The notes beneath the pieces are model-generated. The model ran no database searches and was not told the DNA's origin. It worked only from the letters and a program-made list of their open reading frames with translations. From the NCBI GenBank assembly GCA_963746255.1, contig CAVVAJ010000002.1, positions 1 to 11,660 of the forward strand: a stretch of DNA of 11,660 nt. Direction: 5' to 3'. Below, piece after piece: positions 1-8,602 of this stretch (its first letter is position 1; each line of letters starts with the position of its first letter). Source of the DNA: DAOVXM01 sp963746255 (GTDB lineage: Bacteria; Chloroflexota; Anaerolineae; Anaerolineales; UBA4823). Position numbers and translations under genes: made by a program.

Positions 1-95
1 TGTTTACAATCGCATTTATTATATCGGGGGTAGCTTTGTTCATCGGATGGTGGGTGTTCTCTATCAAATCAGATGAATTCGCCTATAAAATCTAA
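1..95 (+). CDS. ABC-2 type polysaccharide export permease, C-terminal end (Wzm-like, partial)
   Basis: The reading frame is open from the window edge (first full codon at 3) to TAA at 93-95. It encodes about 30 residues: a hydrophobic stretch (FTIAFIISGVALFIGWWVF) followed by a short polar tail ending FAYKI. This is how Wzm/TagG-type permeases finish: a last membrane helix, then a short cytoplasmic tail with an F-A-x-x-I-like end. The Wzt ATPase follows immediately and overlaps it by 23 bp, which is the usual wzm-wzt order. In the inferred complex it forms the membrane channel that moves lipid-linked polysaccharide across the inner membrane. Only the tail is present, so the assignment rests mostly on gene order. 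Confidence 0.6.
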   Translation, partial: FTIAFIISGVALFIGWWVFSIKSDEFAYKI

Positions 96-1355
96 TAGTT
101 TAATGGACAAAGAGTTGTCTGCTGATACTCAGGGGACTGTTATTCGTGCCAATGGGGTATCTGTGCAATACCGCGTTCCTCAGGAGCGGATTGGCTCATT
201 TAAAGAATACATGATCCGGTATATTCAACGGCAGATAAAGCACAACTCTTTTTTAGCATTAGATAACGTCTCATTGAATGTGAACCAAGGTGAGGTATTC
301 GGGATTGTTGGGGAGAATGGGGCTGGTAAAAGCACTTTCTTGAAATTGATTGCGAAAGTCTTGAGACCTACCCGTGGGCGGATTTGGGTAAAAGGTAGGG
401 TTGCCCCATTGCTAGAGGTTGGCGCTGGATTCCATCCAGAGCTGACAGGGCGCGAAAATGTATATCTTAATGGTGCTATGCTAGGATTCACTCAGAAGGA
501 AATGGATGGACGTTTCCAGCAAATTGTCGATTTCGCAGAATTATGGGATTTTATTGACGCCCCTTTGCGAACGTATTCCTCTGGAATGTGGGCGCGGCTT
601 GGTTTTGCAGTCGCGACCGACGTTGACCCGGATATCCTGATCGTAGATGAGATCCTGTCTGTCGGTGATGAGAATTTTCAAAGGAAAAGTTCGGAGAGGA
701 TCGCAGCCTTCCGTGAAAAAGGTGCCACTATATTGCTCGTCTCGCATAATATGAGCTTAATTGAGGAGATGTGTGATAGGGCGGTGTTGTTTGATCATGG
801 TAAAGTGGTCACGATCGGTACGGCGAAAGCTGTTGTGAACAGCTATCTAGAGCGGGTCAGAGGAGAAGAATCTCTACGCTTTGCCGAGCAAGGTATCCTT
901 AATGAAAATAACCGTTGGGGAAATCAGACCATTCAAATCGAAACGGCGAGGATTCGGGGAGAAAATGGAAAAGAACAGTCGGTTTTCCATACCGGCGAGA
1001 CTTCATCTTAGAATTCGAATATCGCGCTCGCAAACCAATCGAAGAACCAATCTTCGGAGTGGCAATACATCGACAAGATGGGGTACACATAACAGGACCC
1101 AACACTGCATTCGCGAACTTAAAGTTAGGGAGTATCAAAGGTAAGGGAAGAATCTCTTATACAATATATAACTTACCCTTCCTAGAAGGTTTATACCGAT
1201 TTTCAGTGGCAGCAACCAATTCTAGTGATACTGAAATGTTCGATTATCACGATCGAGTGTACGCCTTTAGGGTAGATAATCATGGCTGGGATGTGGTTGA
1301 AAAATATGGCATGATCACCCTGGGTGGTGAATGGCAGCATATTCACTCAAGCTGA
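73..1355 (+). CDS. Wzt-like polysaccharide ABC transporter ATP-binding protein, one frameshift
   Basis: This is the ATPase of a Wzm/Wzt-type exporter, which powers export of an O-antigen or exopolysaccharide chain. The ABC domain shows Walker A GENGAGKST (residues 80-88), the family block GRVAPLLEVGAGFHPELTGREN (about 108-129), the ABC signature YSSGM (168-172), Walker B ILIVDE (188-193) and the H-loop VSHN with H225. After about residue 305 the frame changes near 996-999, where one base (probably G) appears to be missing. The new frame gives a Wzt C-terminal beta-sandwich ending at TGA 1353-1355. Adding the missing base gives a 427-residue protein, normal for Wzt with its recognition domain. 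ATG 73 overlaps the permease stop; ATG 103 in the same frame is an alternative. Neither has a strong ribosome binding site. Confidence 0.9.
999..1355 (+). CDS. Wzt C-terminal polysaccharide-recognition domain (shifted-frame part of the Wzt gene)
   Basis: Read in the frame of codon 999, this piece begins DFILEFEYRARKPIEEPIFG and continues through AIHRQDGVHITGPNT. Both match the conserved strands of the Wzt C-terminal domain, which in studied O-antigen exporters binds the modified end of the polysaccharide and decides which polymer is exported. It belongs to the ATPase gene: the upstream frame ends in VFHTGE, which joins directly to DFILEF. If the frameshift were real in the cell, the exporter would lose its recognition domain and hit a stop at 1009-1011. 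Confidence 0.8.
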   Translation, partial: DFILEFEYRARKPIEEPIFGVAIHRQDGVHITGPNTAFANLKLGSIKGKGRISYTIYNLPFLEGLYRFSVAATNSSDTEMFDYHDRVYAFRVDNHGWDVVEKYGMITLGGEWQHIHSS

Positions 1356-3135
1356 TGACGAGATTCTCGATCAAGGCAATCACTTGGAAATTCAAAACCG
1401 CTGCCATCAAATCTTGGATCAGTCTGCAAGACAGGTATGGTTGGTATTCTTATGCAGATTGGATACAAAAAATCGAAGCTAGTGTTATCAATTTGTCTGA
1501 TTGGCATTCAAACGAGGACAGAAACCGCGCAGCAACTAAATTTGGCTATCATCATTCCATATAGACCCGGGGATGAGGGTTACCTACCGAGAACTTTAGC
1601 TTCAGTTATCAGCCAAACCTTTCCACACTGGAAAGTATTATTACTAACTCAATCTTCAAAATCCCCAACCCCCATGGGAATCATAGATTTATGGATGCGC
1701 GTATCGCATCCTGGGATAAAAAGCAGCATACTGCGGGAAAGAACCAATACCAGTATATATTGGATGAAGCAGATCTGAGTGAGGGTTATATTTGCCGCCT
1801 TTTGCCAGGTGACACTCTCTCGCCCGACGCGCTTGTTGAAATTGTCCATGCCCTGAAGTTTAAGCCAGAAATCGATATATTGTATACCGACGAAGACCAA
1901 CTTAACCAAGATGGCACCTGCAGAAAAAATCCGCTATTCAAGCCTGATTGGTCCCCAGAATTGTTATTCTCATATAACTATTTGGATAGAGCGTTCATCC
2001 GCGCTCAGTTATTAACTGAGGTAACTTACCTTAGCACGGATGAAGAAGATTACGAAGATCTTGTCTATCGCTGCGCCGAGGCGGCTGAATGCATTTACCA
2101 TGTACCACTTGTAGTGATTCACACCGGGAGAGCAAGAAATTCAATACGTTGGAACTTCGGCAGCCGAACAACATCTGCGCTGTGTGCGTGATCATGCAAT
2201 AAGAATTCGGCATTCACGATAACCCCCAGGTGTTTTACCCAGCAGAAGGGATATCCCAATTAACATGGCCGGTAAAAGAAAAAGAAGTCGCCATTATCAT
2301 TCCCACCCGGGATAAACCGGAATACTTGCGCCGTTGTCTTATATCACTAATGGATTTGACAACCTATAACAACTACACGATAACACTTGTAGACAGTGGT
2401 AGTCGTGATCTGGAGACACTGAGCTACTATAAAGAAATAGAAAATAATCCGCAGATCAAGATCCTTGAGATTTGAGGTGAGTTTAATTTTTCCGCTTCGT
2501 TAAACTTCGGGGCGCAGCATACAAATGAAGAGATACTGATATTTTTAAATAATGATGTGGAATTTATCCAACCAACCTGGCTAGAAGAGATGGTGCGTTG
2601 GTCGTGTATTCCGGAAATCGGTATCGTGGGAAGCAAATTGCTTTACCCGGATGGCAAAATTCAACACGCCGGAATTATCATGGGCATGGAAGGTCATGCT
2701 AGTCACATCTTCGGGGGAGCAGAGGATGGCGCAAATGGACCTTTTGGCTCAGTGAATTGGTACCGCAATTATTCTGCAGTAACTGCCGCTTGTATGGCAA
2801 TGCGCCGAGAAGTCTATGAGAAAATTGGTGGGTTTGACGAAGATTACAAATTGGTCTTCAACGACGTTGAGATTTGTCTTCGGGCAATAAATGCTGGCTA
2901 TCGAGTGGTTTATACACCGTTTGCACAGCTGATTTATCACGAAGGGGGAACACGAGGTCATTATATCCCTTCGGAAGATATTCATTTAGGCTACGAACAC
3001 ATGAAAGACATCGTTGCACAAAGTGACCCCTTTTATAATCCGAACCTCTCGCTTGCCGTCAGAATTCCTACATTGAAGCGGCCGTTTGAAGAGACTTCGG
3101 TTCAACAGTTATCCAATATCGTAAAGTGGTATTAG
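1355..3135 (+). CDS. Tandem two-domain GT2 glycosyltransferase, frameshifted with an in-frame TGA
   Basis: The product is a bacterial glycosyltransferase with two successive GT2 (GT-A fold) domains, expected to add sugars to the growing chain at the inner face of the membrane. The first domain has AIIIPYRPG, PGDTLSPDAL, the metal/nucleotide motif TDED (from 1886) and FKPDWSPELL. The second has AIIIPTRDKPEYLRRCL, FNFSA, LNND, the GGFDEDY block and NDVEICLR. ATG 1355 overlaps the Wzt stop as TGATG, typical of translational coupling; ATG 1331 is an alternative. The frame changes near 1545, 1650, 2127 and 2210, and a TGA interrupts at 2473-2475. Correcting three extra bases and one missing base gives 592 residues. 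Similar two-domain proteins are often annotated as rhamnosyltransferases, but the sugar cannot be read from the sequence. Confidence 0.85.
1661..2130 (+). CDS. First GT2 domain, main in-frame piece
   Basis: This is the largest readable part of the first GT2 domain of the tandem glycosyltransferase. It carries PGDTLSPDAL, DILYTDEDQ (acidic triad at about 1889-1897) and FKPDWSPELLFSYNYLD, a block strongly conserved in this subfamily. Upstream, the IIIPYRPG start of the domain lies in another frame from about 1545 to 1650. Downstream, the end of the domain (QEIQYVGTSAAEQHLR) is in a third frame from about 2127 to 2210. Confidence 0.75.
2206..3135 (+). CDS. Second GT2 domain piece, interrupted by TGA at 2473
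   Basis: This frame runs from about 2206 to TAG at 3133-3135 with a single stop, TGA at 2473-2475. Homology continues on both sides of it: ILEI before and GEFNFSASLNFG after, matching the family's FNFSA motif. The rest holds LNNDVEF, IVGSKLLYPDGKIQHAG, SAVTAACMAMRREVYEKIGG, FNDVEICLRAINAGYR and the closing DPFYNPNLS, all typical of the C-terminal domain of these tandem GT2 enzymes. A single substitution or sequencing error explains the TGA most simply. Confidence 0.8.
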
Positions 3136-3168
3136 TGGCGTACGCACCTGTGATCTTCAGAAGCATGT

Positions 3169-4149
3169 GTGGCTAAATCCAAGGATAGTGTTTGCTTGAG
3201 CGAAAGCAATAAACCATTAACCATCGCACATTTCTCGGCTGATCGCCTAGAGCATGTTTGTCCTGTTATCCGAGTAACAGGCCCAGCAAACTTGGCTGGG
3301 TTTGACGTGCTGAAAGGAAATGACTGGCAAGGTGGTGAATTACATCTACACCCAGAGATCATTAAGTGTGCTGACCTCGTCATGATCCAGCGTGATTTCG
3401 CTAAGTTTTCAAAAGCTTATCAGCGAGTTGTTTCCGAATCTCAAATATATCAGAAAAATATTGTTTTTGATATTGATGACCTCTTAATTGAACTGCCTCC
3501 AACTCATCCCGACTATAGCACATATAACCGGACTAAAGGAGCAATACTCGCCAGCATAGTTGAGGCAGATGCTATCACATGCAGTACATCAAAAATCGCT
3601 GAGAACATTAGTATATACAACCCGAACACGATTGTATTGCCTAACTATCTCAACGATACTTTATGGAAAATAAGAACTGATAATCTTATTCATAGCGACA
3701 AGTCCAATCAAGCCCTCGTGATCGGATACCTGGGTGCGCACAGCCATTCCCCAGATTTGGCATTAATTCAACCGGTATTAGAAAAGATACTTCATGAGCA
3801 TGGTGATGAAGTTGTGCTCAGGATTTGGGGAATGGAACCCCCGCCATCCCTGAAAGGCTACCACCAGGTGGAGTGGCTGGATATAAGTTTAGTCGATTAC
3901 GCCCAATTCGCTAACTATTTTAGCAAACAAGCCTGTGATATATTCATCGCACCGCTAGTCGACAACACCTTCAATTGCAACAAAAGCAATTTGAAGTTTT
4001 TAGAGTACAGTGCTTTAGGCGTTCCTGGTATCTATAGCAGACTTGCTCCTTATGCTTCCGTGATAAACCATGGGGAAAATGGATTATTAGTTTCCTCCCT
4101 TGAAGAATGGGGACAGCCCTCGAAAATTTACTATCAGATCCAATATTGA
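3169..4149 (+). CDS. N-terminal GT4-like glycosyltransferase domain
   Basis: This long open piece encodes a nucleotide-sugar glycosyltransferase of GT-B fold. Motifs include VIRVTGPANLAGF (residues 33-45), VFDIDDLLIELPPTHPDY (99-116), VLPNYLNDTLW (156-166), IGYLGAHSHSPDL (185-197), KSNLKFLEYSALGVPGIYS (272-290) and HGENGLLV (301-308). The last two form the C-terminal nucleotide-sugar-binding half seen in CgeB-like and GT4 enzymes. After EEWG the frame ends in unrelated residues at 4149, while the homologous continuation (ALENLLSDPILRK) is in another frame from about 4116. A missing G in the GGGG run at 4109-4112 would restore it. Confidence 0.8.
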   Translation: MAKSKDSVCLSESNKPLTIAHFSADRLEHVCPVIRVTGPANLAGFDVLKGNDWQGGELHLHPEIIKCADLVMIQRDFAKFSKAYQRVVSESQIYQKNIVFDIDDLLIELPPTHPDYSTYNRTKGAILASIVEADAITCSTSKIAENISIYNPNTIVLPNYLNDTLWKIRTDNLIHSDKSNQALVIGYLGAHSHSPDLALIQPVLEKILHEHGDEVVLRIWGMEPPPSLKGYHQVEWLDISLVDYAQFANYFSKQACDIFIAPLVDNTFNCNKSNLKFLEYSALGVPGIYSRLAPYASVINHGENGLLVSSLEEWGQPSKIYYQIQY

Positions 4150-6486
4150 GAAAGGGATCGGCCAGTCCGCCAAAGAAACCATCAAAAAGATTGGCTTTTG
4201 TCTGATCACATTGATAGTTGGGCAAATGTATTCCACTCGATCTTCAAAGAAGTGAACCACCAGGGCTTACCGGATATTGCGATATTCATCGCCCGGAAAT
4301 TCTATGCGTCGAATCGAGAGAGTGCAGCTGAGTTAGCAATTCTAGAAGATGACATTGATAATCAACAAAGAGCGATCGACGCCTTGGGTTTGAAGATAAA
4401 TGAACAGCAGCGGCTTATATCGCTCTACAACGAACAAATACAAGCTATACAAAACAGCCGCGGGTGGAAGTTGCTTGAATTTCTCTATAGGTTTCATTAA
4501 CACTTTTCCCTCATAAAAGCTTCCGAGAAAAAACTGTTCAAGTCATATTCCAAACATTACGAATTCTAAGAAACGAAGGCTCGCGAGCTTTAGGAAGCCG
4601 GTTTGCATCATCTATCCGGGGGCGCAGTTTGCACCCAATCATTGATACACGAAAGGATCAAATTTATCAACCAGATATTCAATCGGCAGAATTTCGCTTA
4701 TCAGACCCAGCAATAAGTGTGATTATTGAAAACAATTCTGTACTACCCGAGTTAGATCAGCAGAGGATATCTAGGTGGGTGAATTCCCAGAGCCTAGTTT
4801 CATTAGAAATCGCTGCATGGGATGCAAACTTTGGCAAAGTAATAAATCTTTCAAATGGCAAAAGCTGGCCAGCAACATCTCTCAGATCTGTGTTAGATGG
4901 TATTGAAGGTAGGTATATCGTATTTGCCAGCGAAGATTTATTAAGTCAAAGCGAGACATATCTTGAAGCAAATCTAATAACTTTGGAAAGTGAAGGGTTG
5001 CTATTTACTATAAACCTATTGGGGGCTTATGATTGGGCGACAGACAAAATCGACAAAGTCTACTCCCAGGTGACCGTCTGCATCCATTATTCCGTATCGT
5101 TGCTCGTAAGGAATGCGTAACTGACAACTATACACTAGATATTACAGGTGCTATGGAAGGTTCTTCTGGATTGTCGGTGCCGGTCGGCAAAGTGATTAGG
5201 CATACGACCAGCAGTGCCGATATTGCTGACCAATTCTTACTCGAAACCAAAGTATCCAACGCAAGGTTATTTTTACACCCACCCTACATTTATTCTGGTG
5301 CGGAGAACATTCGAGAGAATAATGCAATTCTCCGACAAGTTTTTTCGGTAGATAGTGTTTTGTCGAAAAATCGAAGCATGTCATCTTTACCAACCGTTTT
5401 CTTGATCATGCCTTTCCTTGCAGTTGGTGGAGCAGAGCAAATTCACTTAAAGATTATGCAGCAATTGAACAGAGAAATCCGCTTCGTCGTGATCACATTT
5501 GAGGCTCTCGATGATGAACTGGGACTATGGCAGACACGTTCGCCAGGTAACACCATTTGTTTACACTTTGCCAGATTACGCACACCCCAGCCAGTACCAA
5601 TCCTAATGACCTACTTTATTGAAAAATACCAACCCAATACAATATATATCGCTAATGGATCGAGCTGGATATACGACAACCTAAGACTTCTTAAAGGAAT
5701 TACCCGAATATCGGAATTGTTGATCAAGTATATGATTCAATAGTGGGGTGGATCAATAGATACGACCCAGGAGTGATCCTCAACACCGATGGGTATATTG
5801 GCGTTAATCTCCAGGATATCCCAAGCATCTGTTAACAAAGGCGCCGATCCTGACCAAGTTCTTTTGATTGAGAACGGTATTGACGCAACAGAACTATTGC
5901 CGAAGGAATATAATCAAGGAGAATCTCAACCATCAAGGAAAAATTTGGAATTCCAAAAAATAATAAAGTTGTTACTTTCGCTTCACGGCTTCATCAACAG
6001 AAACGTCCCTTAGATTTCGTTGAACTGAGTCGTCGTTTTGCTGGTGAGCAAAGGATAACTTTCCTTATGGTTGGAGACGGTCCTTTATCCGAAACCGTAG
6101 ACAATCAAGTAAAAAAAATCGGGGGAACAAACTTTAGGCGCCTTGGGTTCTATAGACCGATAAGTGATGTCTTGGCAATCTCGAATGTGCTCGTTCTACC
6201 TTCTGAGTTTGAGGGCATGCCAATGATAATCATAGAAGCGCAAGTGATGGGAGTGCCGCTGGTAACAACTAATGTGGGTAATAATAAAGAAGTTATCGAT
6301 TTCTCGGGTGGGGGAATAGTTATCGAACAAATTGGGGACATTGACGCACTCGCCAATGCGACTACCAGCCTCCTCGATACCCCTCCTGATCCAGTAAAGT
6401 TGCGCGAAACCATATTGGGCAGGTATGATATTCGCAGAACAGCGCAAAAATATTATTCTGCGCTCCTTGGCACAAGCCATGACTGA
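3169..6486 (+). CDS. Very large multi-domain glycosyltransferase (GT4, coiled coil, GT2-like, GT4), multiply frameshifted
   Basis: I read 3169-6486 as one gene, because protein-like sequence continues through every frame change and no convincing start lies between the parts. In order it encodes: an N-terminal GT4-like domain; a coiled-coil linker closing in NSRGWKLLEFLYRF; a basic linker (REKTVQVIFQTLRILRNEGS); a GT2-like region without an obvious DxD; and a GT4 domain with GGAEQ, VGDGP and an EX7E motif. Frame changes are near 4113, 4152, 4188, 4495, 5060, 5698, 5822 and 5932, mostly in short homopolymers. Counting them gives about 1107 residues. The start GTG 3169, after an in-frame TGA at 3151, is tentative. 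It may instead be two genes divided near 4500. It probably adds two or more sugars to the exported polysaccharide. Confidence 0.6.
4189..4500 (+). CDS. C-terminal part of first GT4 domain plus coiled-coil linker
   Basis: This frame continues the first GT4 domain (DWLLSDHIDSWANVFHSIF), then gives a helical segment rich in E, D, Q, I and L (residues encoded at about 4320-4460) with heptad-like spacing, and closes in IQNSRGWKLLEFLYRFH before TAA at 4498-4500. The S-x-x-W-K-L-x-x-x-L ending is the usual linker in long bacterial glycosyltransferases. Basic linker sequence continues in another frame immediately after, so the TAA is probably not the true end. One T missing from the TTT run near 4493 would join them. 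Confidence 0.6.
   Translation, partial: DWLLSDHIDSWANVFHSIFKEVNHQGLPDIAIFIARKFYASNRESAAELAILEDDIDNQQRAIDALGLKINEQQRLISLYNEQIQAIQNSRGWKLLEFLYRFH
4503..5743 (+). CDS. Middle GT2-like region and N-terminal half of second GT4 domain (two frames joined near 5060)
   Basis: From about 4503 to 5060 one frame gives a basic linker (FREKTVQVIFQTLRILRNEG), then AISVIIENNSVLPELDQQR and IEGRYIVFASEDLL. This resembles a GT2 fold, but I see no clear DxD metal motif, so it may be inactive. A second frame from about 5060 to 5700 continues with PGDRLHPLFRIVARKECV and then VFLIMPFLAVGGAEQIHLKI, the first beta-alpha unit and GGAE motif of a GT4 domain. A missing C in the CCC run near 5060 joins the two. The frame's stop at 5741-5743 is spurious: IVDQVYDSIVGWI, which matches GT4 proteins, continues in another frame. 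Confidence 0.6.
5789..6486 (+). CDS. C-terminal half of second GT4 domain (two frames joined near 5932)
   Basis: The first part (frame of 5789) gives ADPDQVLLIENGID, the linker between the two Rossmann halves of GT4 enzymes. The second, from about 5932, reads KFGIPKNNKVVTFASRLHQQ, KRPLDFVELS, FLMVGDGPLSETV and EFEGMPMIIIEAQVMGVPLV, with the EX7E pair at 6211-6213 and 6235-6237 that in GT4 enzymes contacts the nucleotide-sugar donor. The gene ends at TGA 6484-6486. Joining needs a single A inserted near 5932. Confidence 0.75.
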
Positions 6487-7523
6487 AATATCCATCATAA
6501 TACCTTCCTATAACCATGATAAGTATATCGGGAATGCGATAAATAGTGTTCTCAATCAATCCATAGAAGATTGGGAGCTGATCATCGTTGACGATGGTTC
6601 AACTGATAATAGTCTAGAAACTATCAAACGCTTTAGCGACCCTCGCATTCATCTATTCTGCCAAGCTAACAGTGGCGCACACAGCGCAATCAACCTAGGC
6701 TTGAGGAAACTCCAAGGGTGATTACTTAGCCATTTTGAACTCAGACGACATGTACCACCCTAAGAGATTGGAGCATTTGCTCAGATTGTTTGAAGAAAAT
6801 CCACGGATTAACTTTGCAGGTTCACACATTCAAATTATTGATGATAGTGGGAAAAAACTTAGCATCAAACATGGCTACCAAGATAGTCATCCTTGGGCTT
6901 TAGCACATCCGGAAAAAAGCTTTCGTCAAGAGAGTGACTTGCGTCTCGCCTTACTCACGGAAAATTATTGGGCAACAACCTCAAACTTTATCTTCACCCG
7001 TACAATATTCGAAGAAATCGGTGAGTTCGGACCTCTCCGGTATGCTCATGATTGGGATTATGCTCTTCGCGCAGCAGCGATAACACCATTATTGATGATA
7101 CCAGAGGCGCTTCTTCAATATCGGATTCATCAATCCAATACCATTAGAGAAGACACCTCAGCCATGATCTTTGAAATATGCTGGATCCTGGCTATGCATC
7201 TCCCCCAATATATCCGACGGGAAGACTTCCTCAACCAAGCCAGTTGGGCAGAAAGAACGGACCAATTGCTTAGCTCAATTTACACATACGGTATGGAGCG
7301 AGTTCTTTCTGTAATGTTGCTTCAAACCCTTCCGTCACACAGCGATTTTGCCCTCGCATTGCTTGAACCAACTAACCCCGTCCGCGATATATATCTGGAC
7401 TTTATACGCGAAAACGTAAACTTGAATGAATTAAATTCAGAACACGGTAATGGGATTCTTCTCAAAAGTAAAGACAACATTATCGAGAATGGTCCCGCTC
7501 TACTGATAGCAATCGAACAATAA
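6479..7523 (+). CDS. GT2 family glycosyltransferase, one frameshift
   Basis: The N-terminus EISIIIPSYNHDKYIGNAI with VDDGSTD (residues 37-43) and LNSDD (86-90) is the GT-A fold of GT2 enzymes; DD at 89-90 is the likely metal/UDP-sugar site. Downstream, RYAHDWDYALRAA and LQYRIHQSNTIRED match the catalytic-base and C-terminal regions of the family. ATG 6479 overlaps the preceding stop by 8 bp, so translation is probably coupled. One extra G in the GGG run at 6717-6719 creates a premature TGA at 6720-6722. Reading GG there gives GDYLAILNSDD and a 347-residue protein. It probably adds one sugar to the exported polysaccharide; its specificity cannot be inferred. Confidence 0.87.
6735..7523 (+). 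CDS. Main in-frame piece of the GT2 glycosyltransferase
   Basis: This uninterrupted segment starts at the acidic motif (NSDDMYHPKRLEHLLRLFEE) and runs to TAA at 7521-7523. ATG 6735 is an internal codon for the methionine-asparagine-like position following AIL, not a likely true start: the first 85 or so residues of the domain, including IIIPSYN and VDDGSTD, are encoded upstream at 6479-6718 in another frame. Confidence 0.7.
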   Translation: MNSDDMYHPKRLEHLLRLFEENPRINFAGSHIQIIDDSGKKLSIKHGYQDSHPWALAHPEKSFRQESDLRLALLTENYWATTSNFIFTRTIFEEIGEFGPLRYAHDWDYALRAAAITPLLMIPEALLQYRIHQSNTIREDTSAMIFEICWILAMHLPQYIRREDFLNQASWAERTDQLLSSIYTYGMERVLSVMLLQTLPSHSDFALALLEPTNPVRDIYLDFIRENVNLNELNSEHGNGILLKSKDNIIENGPALLIAIEQ

Positions 7524-7530
7524 TCTTTCC

Positions 7531-8602
7531 ATGACTGACTTGAGCATTATTATGCCTTGCCACAATCGAGCGCATGAACTACTAAATGTGTTAGAGGCGT
7601 ATGATACACAGCTCGGTGACACTAATTTTGAACTAATAGCCGTTGACGATGCATCAACGGATAACACCTATGATCTACTCTCCGGATATGCTCCATCCCG
7701 CTATTCGCTCTAAGGTACATCGCCTGGAAAAGAATTGCGGACCGGCAGCTGCACGTAACCACGGAATCGAACGAGCAAAATCCCCGCTAATATTAATTGT
7801 TGGTGACGATATCTCACCTGATCGAAAAATGGTTTGGGGGCATGTGGTTGCACATAAGCAATACCCACAACAGAACATAGCGATCCTTGGAAAAGTTGTC
7901 TGGCCAAGTAATATCCCCATAAACACGCTCATGAAGCATATCGATGGTATAGGCGCTCAGCAATTTAGCTACCATTATCTTAAAATGGGGCCGAATACGA
8001 TTTCCGGCATTTCTATACTGCAAATATCTCTCTCAAATTAGCCATTTTAAAACAGCTCGACAGACTGTTTGACACTGATTTTCGGTATGCGGCTTATGAA
8101 GACGCTGAATTGGCCTACCGGTTAGCTCGACATGGCCTCAAAATCATCCATTCTTCAGCCATACTTGGGTACCATTATCATTACCATACAATCTGGTCAT
8201 TCTCAAAGAGACAGTTCAAAACGGGGTTAATGGCCAATTTGTTTGCTGCAAAACACCCAGGATGCATTGGAAGTTCCGCGCACAATACATTCGCATAATG
8301 AAGTTACTGGCAAAAACAGAGTTTTTCACAAACCCGTTTCCAACAGAAAAAATCGATAATATCGAACAAAATGCCTGTCATTTGGCTAGTTATTATGAGT
8401 GGCAAGATAATAACGCATTAATTCTCTATACCTAGGATTACTTGATTATTTTTACTACGATGGAGTCATTCAGGGATTGTTCAGACGATCACCGATACAA
8501 CAACGTATTCGGAGCAGTCATGTATGCAGCTATTTACTGCCAACTTTGCAAAGTTTCTATGCGTTGGCACGAAAGAAAACATCCCAGTGCCGAGAACAAT
8601 AA
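7531..8602 (+). CDS. GT2 family glycosyltransferase, four frame changes
   Basis: The product starts TDLSIIMPCHNRAHELL with VDDASTD (residues 38-44). It continues in a second frame with CGPAAARNHGIERAKSPLIL and GDDI, the acidic donor site. It then returns to the first frame with YTANISLKLAILKQLDRLFD and YEDAELAYRLARHGLKI, the motif preceding the catalytic base in this subfamily. A third frame (MHWKFRAQYIRIMKLLAKTE) and a fourth (LGLLDYFYYDGVIQGL) form the C-terminal helices, ending at TAA 8600-8602. Breaks lie near 7700, 8010, 8260 and 8425. Allowing for one extra and three missing bases gives 357 residues. The gene starts 7 bp after its neighbour and is the last of the polysaccharide operon in this window. 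Confidence 0.8.
7715..8041 (+). CDS. Central piece of the second single-domain GT2
   Basis: In this frame RSKVHRLEKNCGPAAARNHG, then LILIVGDDISPDRKM and VWGHVVAHKQYPQQNIAILG give the nucleotide-binding core of the GT2 domain. The frame ends in TAG at 8039-8041 after ISGISILQISLSN, where homology moves to a frame reading FYTANISLKLA. One T missing near 8008 would join the pieces. Confidence 0.65.
   Translation, partial: VHRLEKNCGPAAARNHGIERAKSPLILIVGDDISPDRKMVWGHVVAHKQYPQQNIAILGKVVWPSNIPINTLMKHIDGIGAQQFSYHYLKMGPNTISGISILQISLSN
8050..8298 (+). CDS. C-terminal piece of the second single-domain GT2
   Basis: The piece reads ILKQLDRLFDTDFRYAAYED, AELAYRLARHGLKI and then YHYHYH followed by TIWSFSKRQFKTGLMANLFA. 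The E-D-x-E-L-x-x-R-L motif and the R-Q-x-x-x-G helix are typical of GT2 enzymes of this type. Its TAA at 8296-8298 is probably caused by a missing G near 8260; the next frame continues with MHWKFRAQYIRIM. Confidence 0.65.
   Translation, partial: KQLDRLFDTDFRYAAYEDAELAYRLARHGLKIIHSSAILGYHYHYHTIWSFSKRQFKTGLMANLFAAKHPGCIGSSAHNTFA

Noticed and set aside
225..491. Minus-strand open frame opposite the Wzt ATPase
   Set aside because: It lies antisense to the conserved Walker A region, and its translation shows no recognisable domain; it is a shadow of the real gene. The same holds for other minus-strand frames in the window.
2473..2475. Genetic-code change with TGA read as Gly or Trp
   Set aside because: Only one in-frame TGA is seen across about 11 kb of coding sequence, while TGG and GGN codons are common and several genes end naturally at TGA (1353, 6484). 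An isolated error or mutation is simpler.
4629..5120. Independent gene starting at TTG 4629
   Set aside because: Protein-like sequence in the same frame extends upstream to about 4503 and joins the preceding glycosyltransferase linker; there is no ribosome binding site, and the stop at 5118-5120 follows a frame slip.
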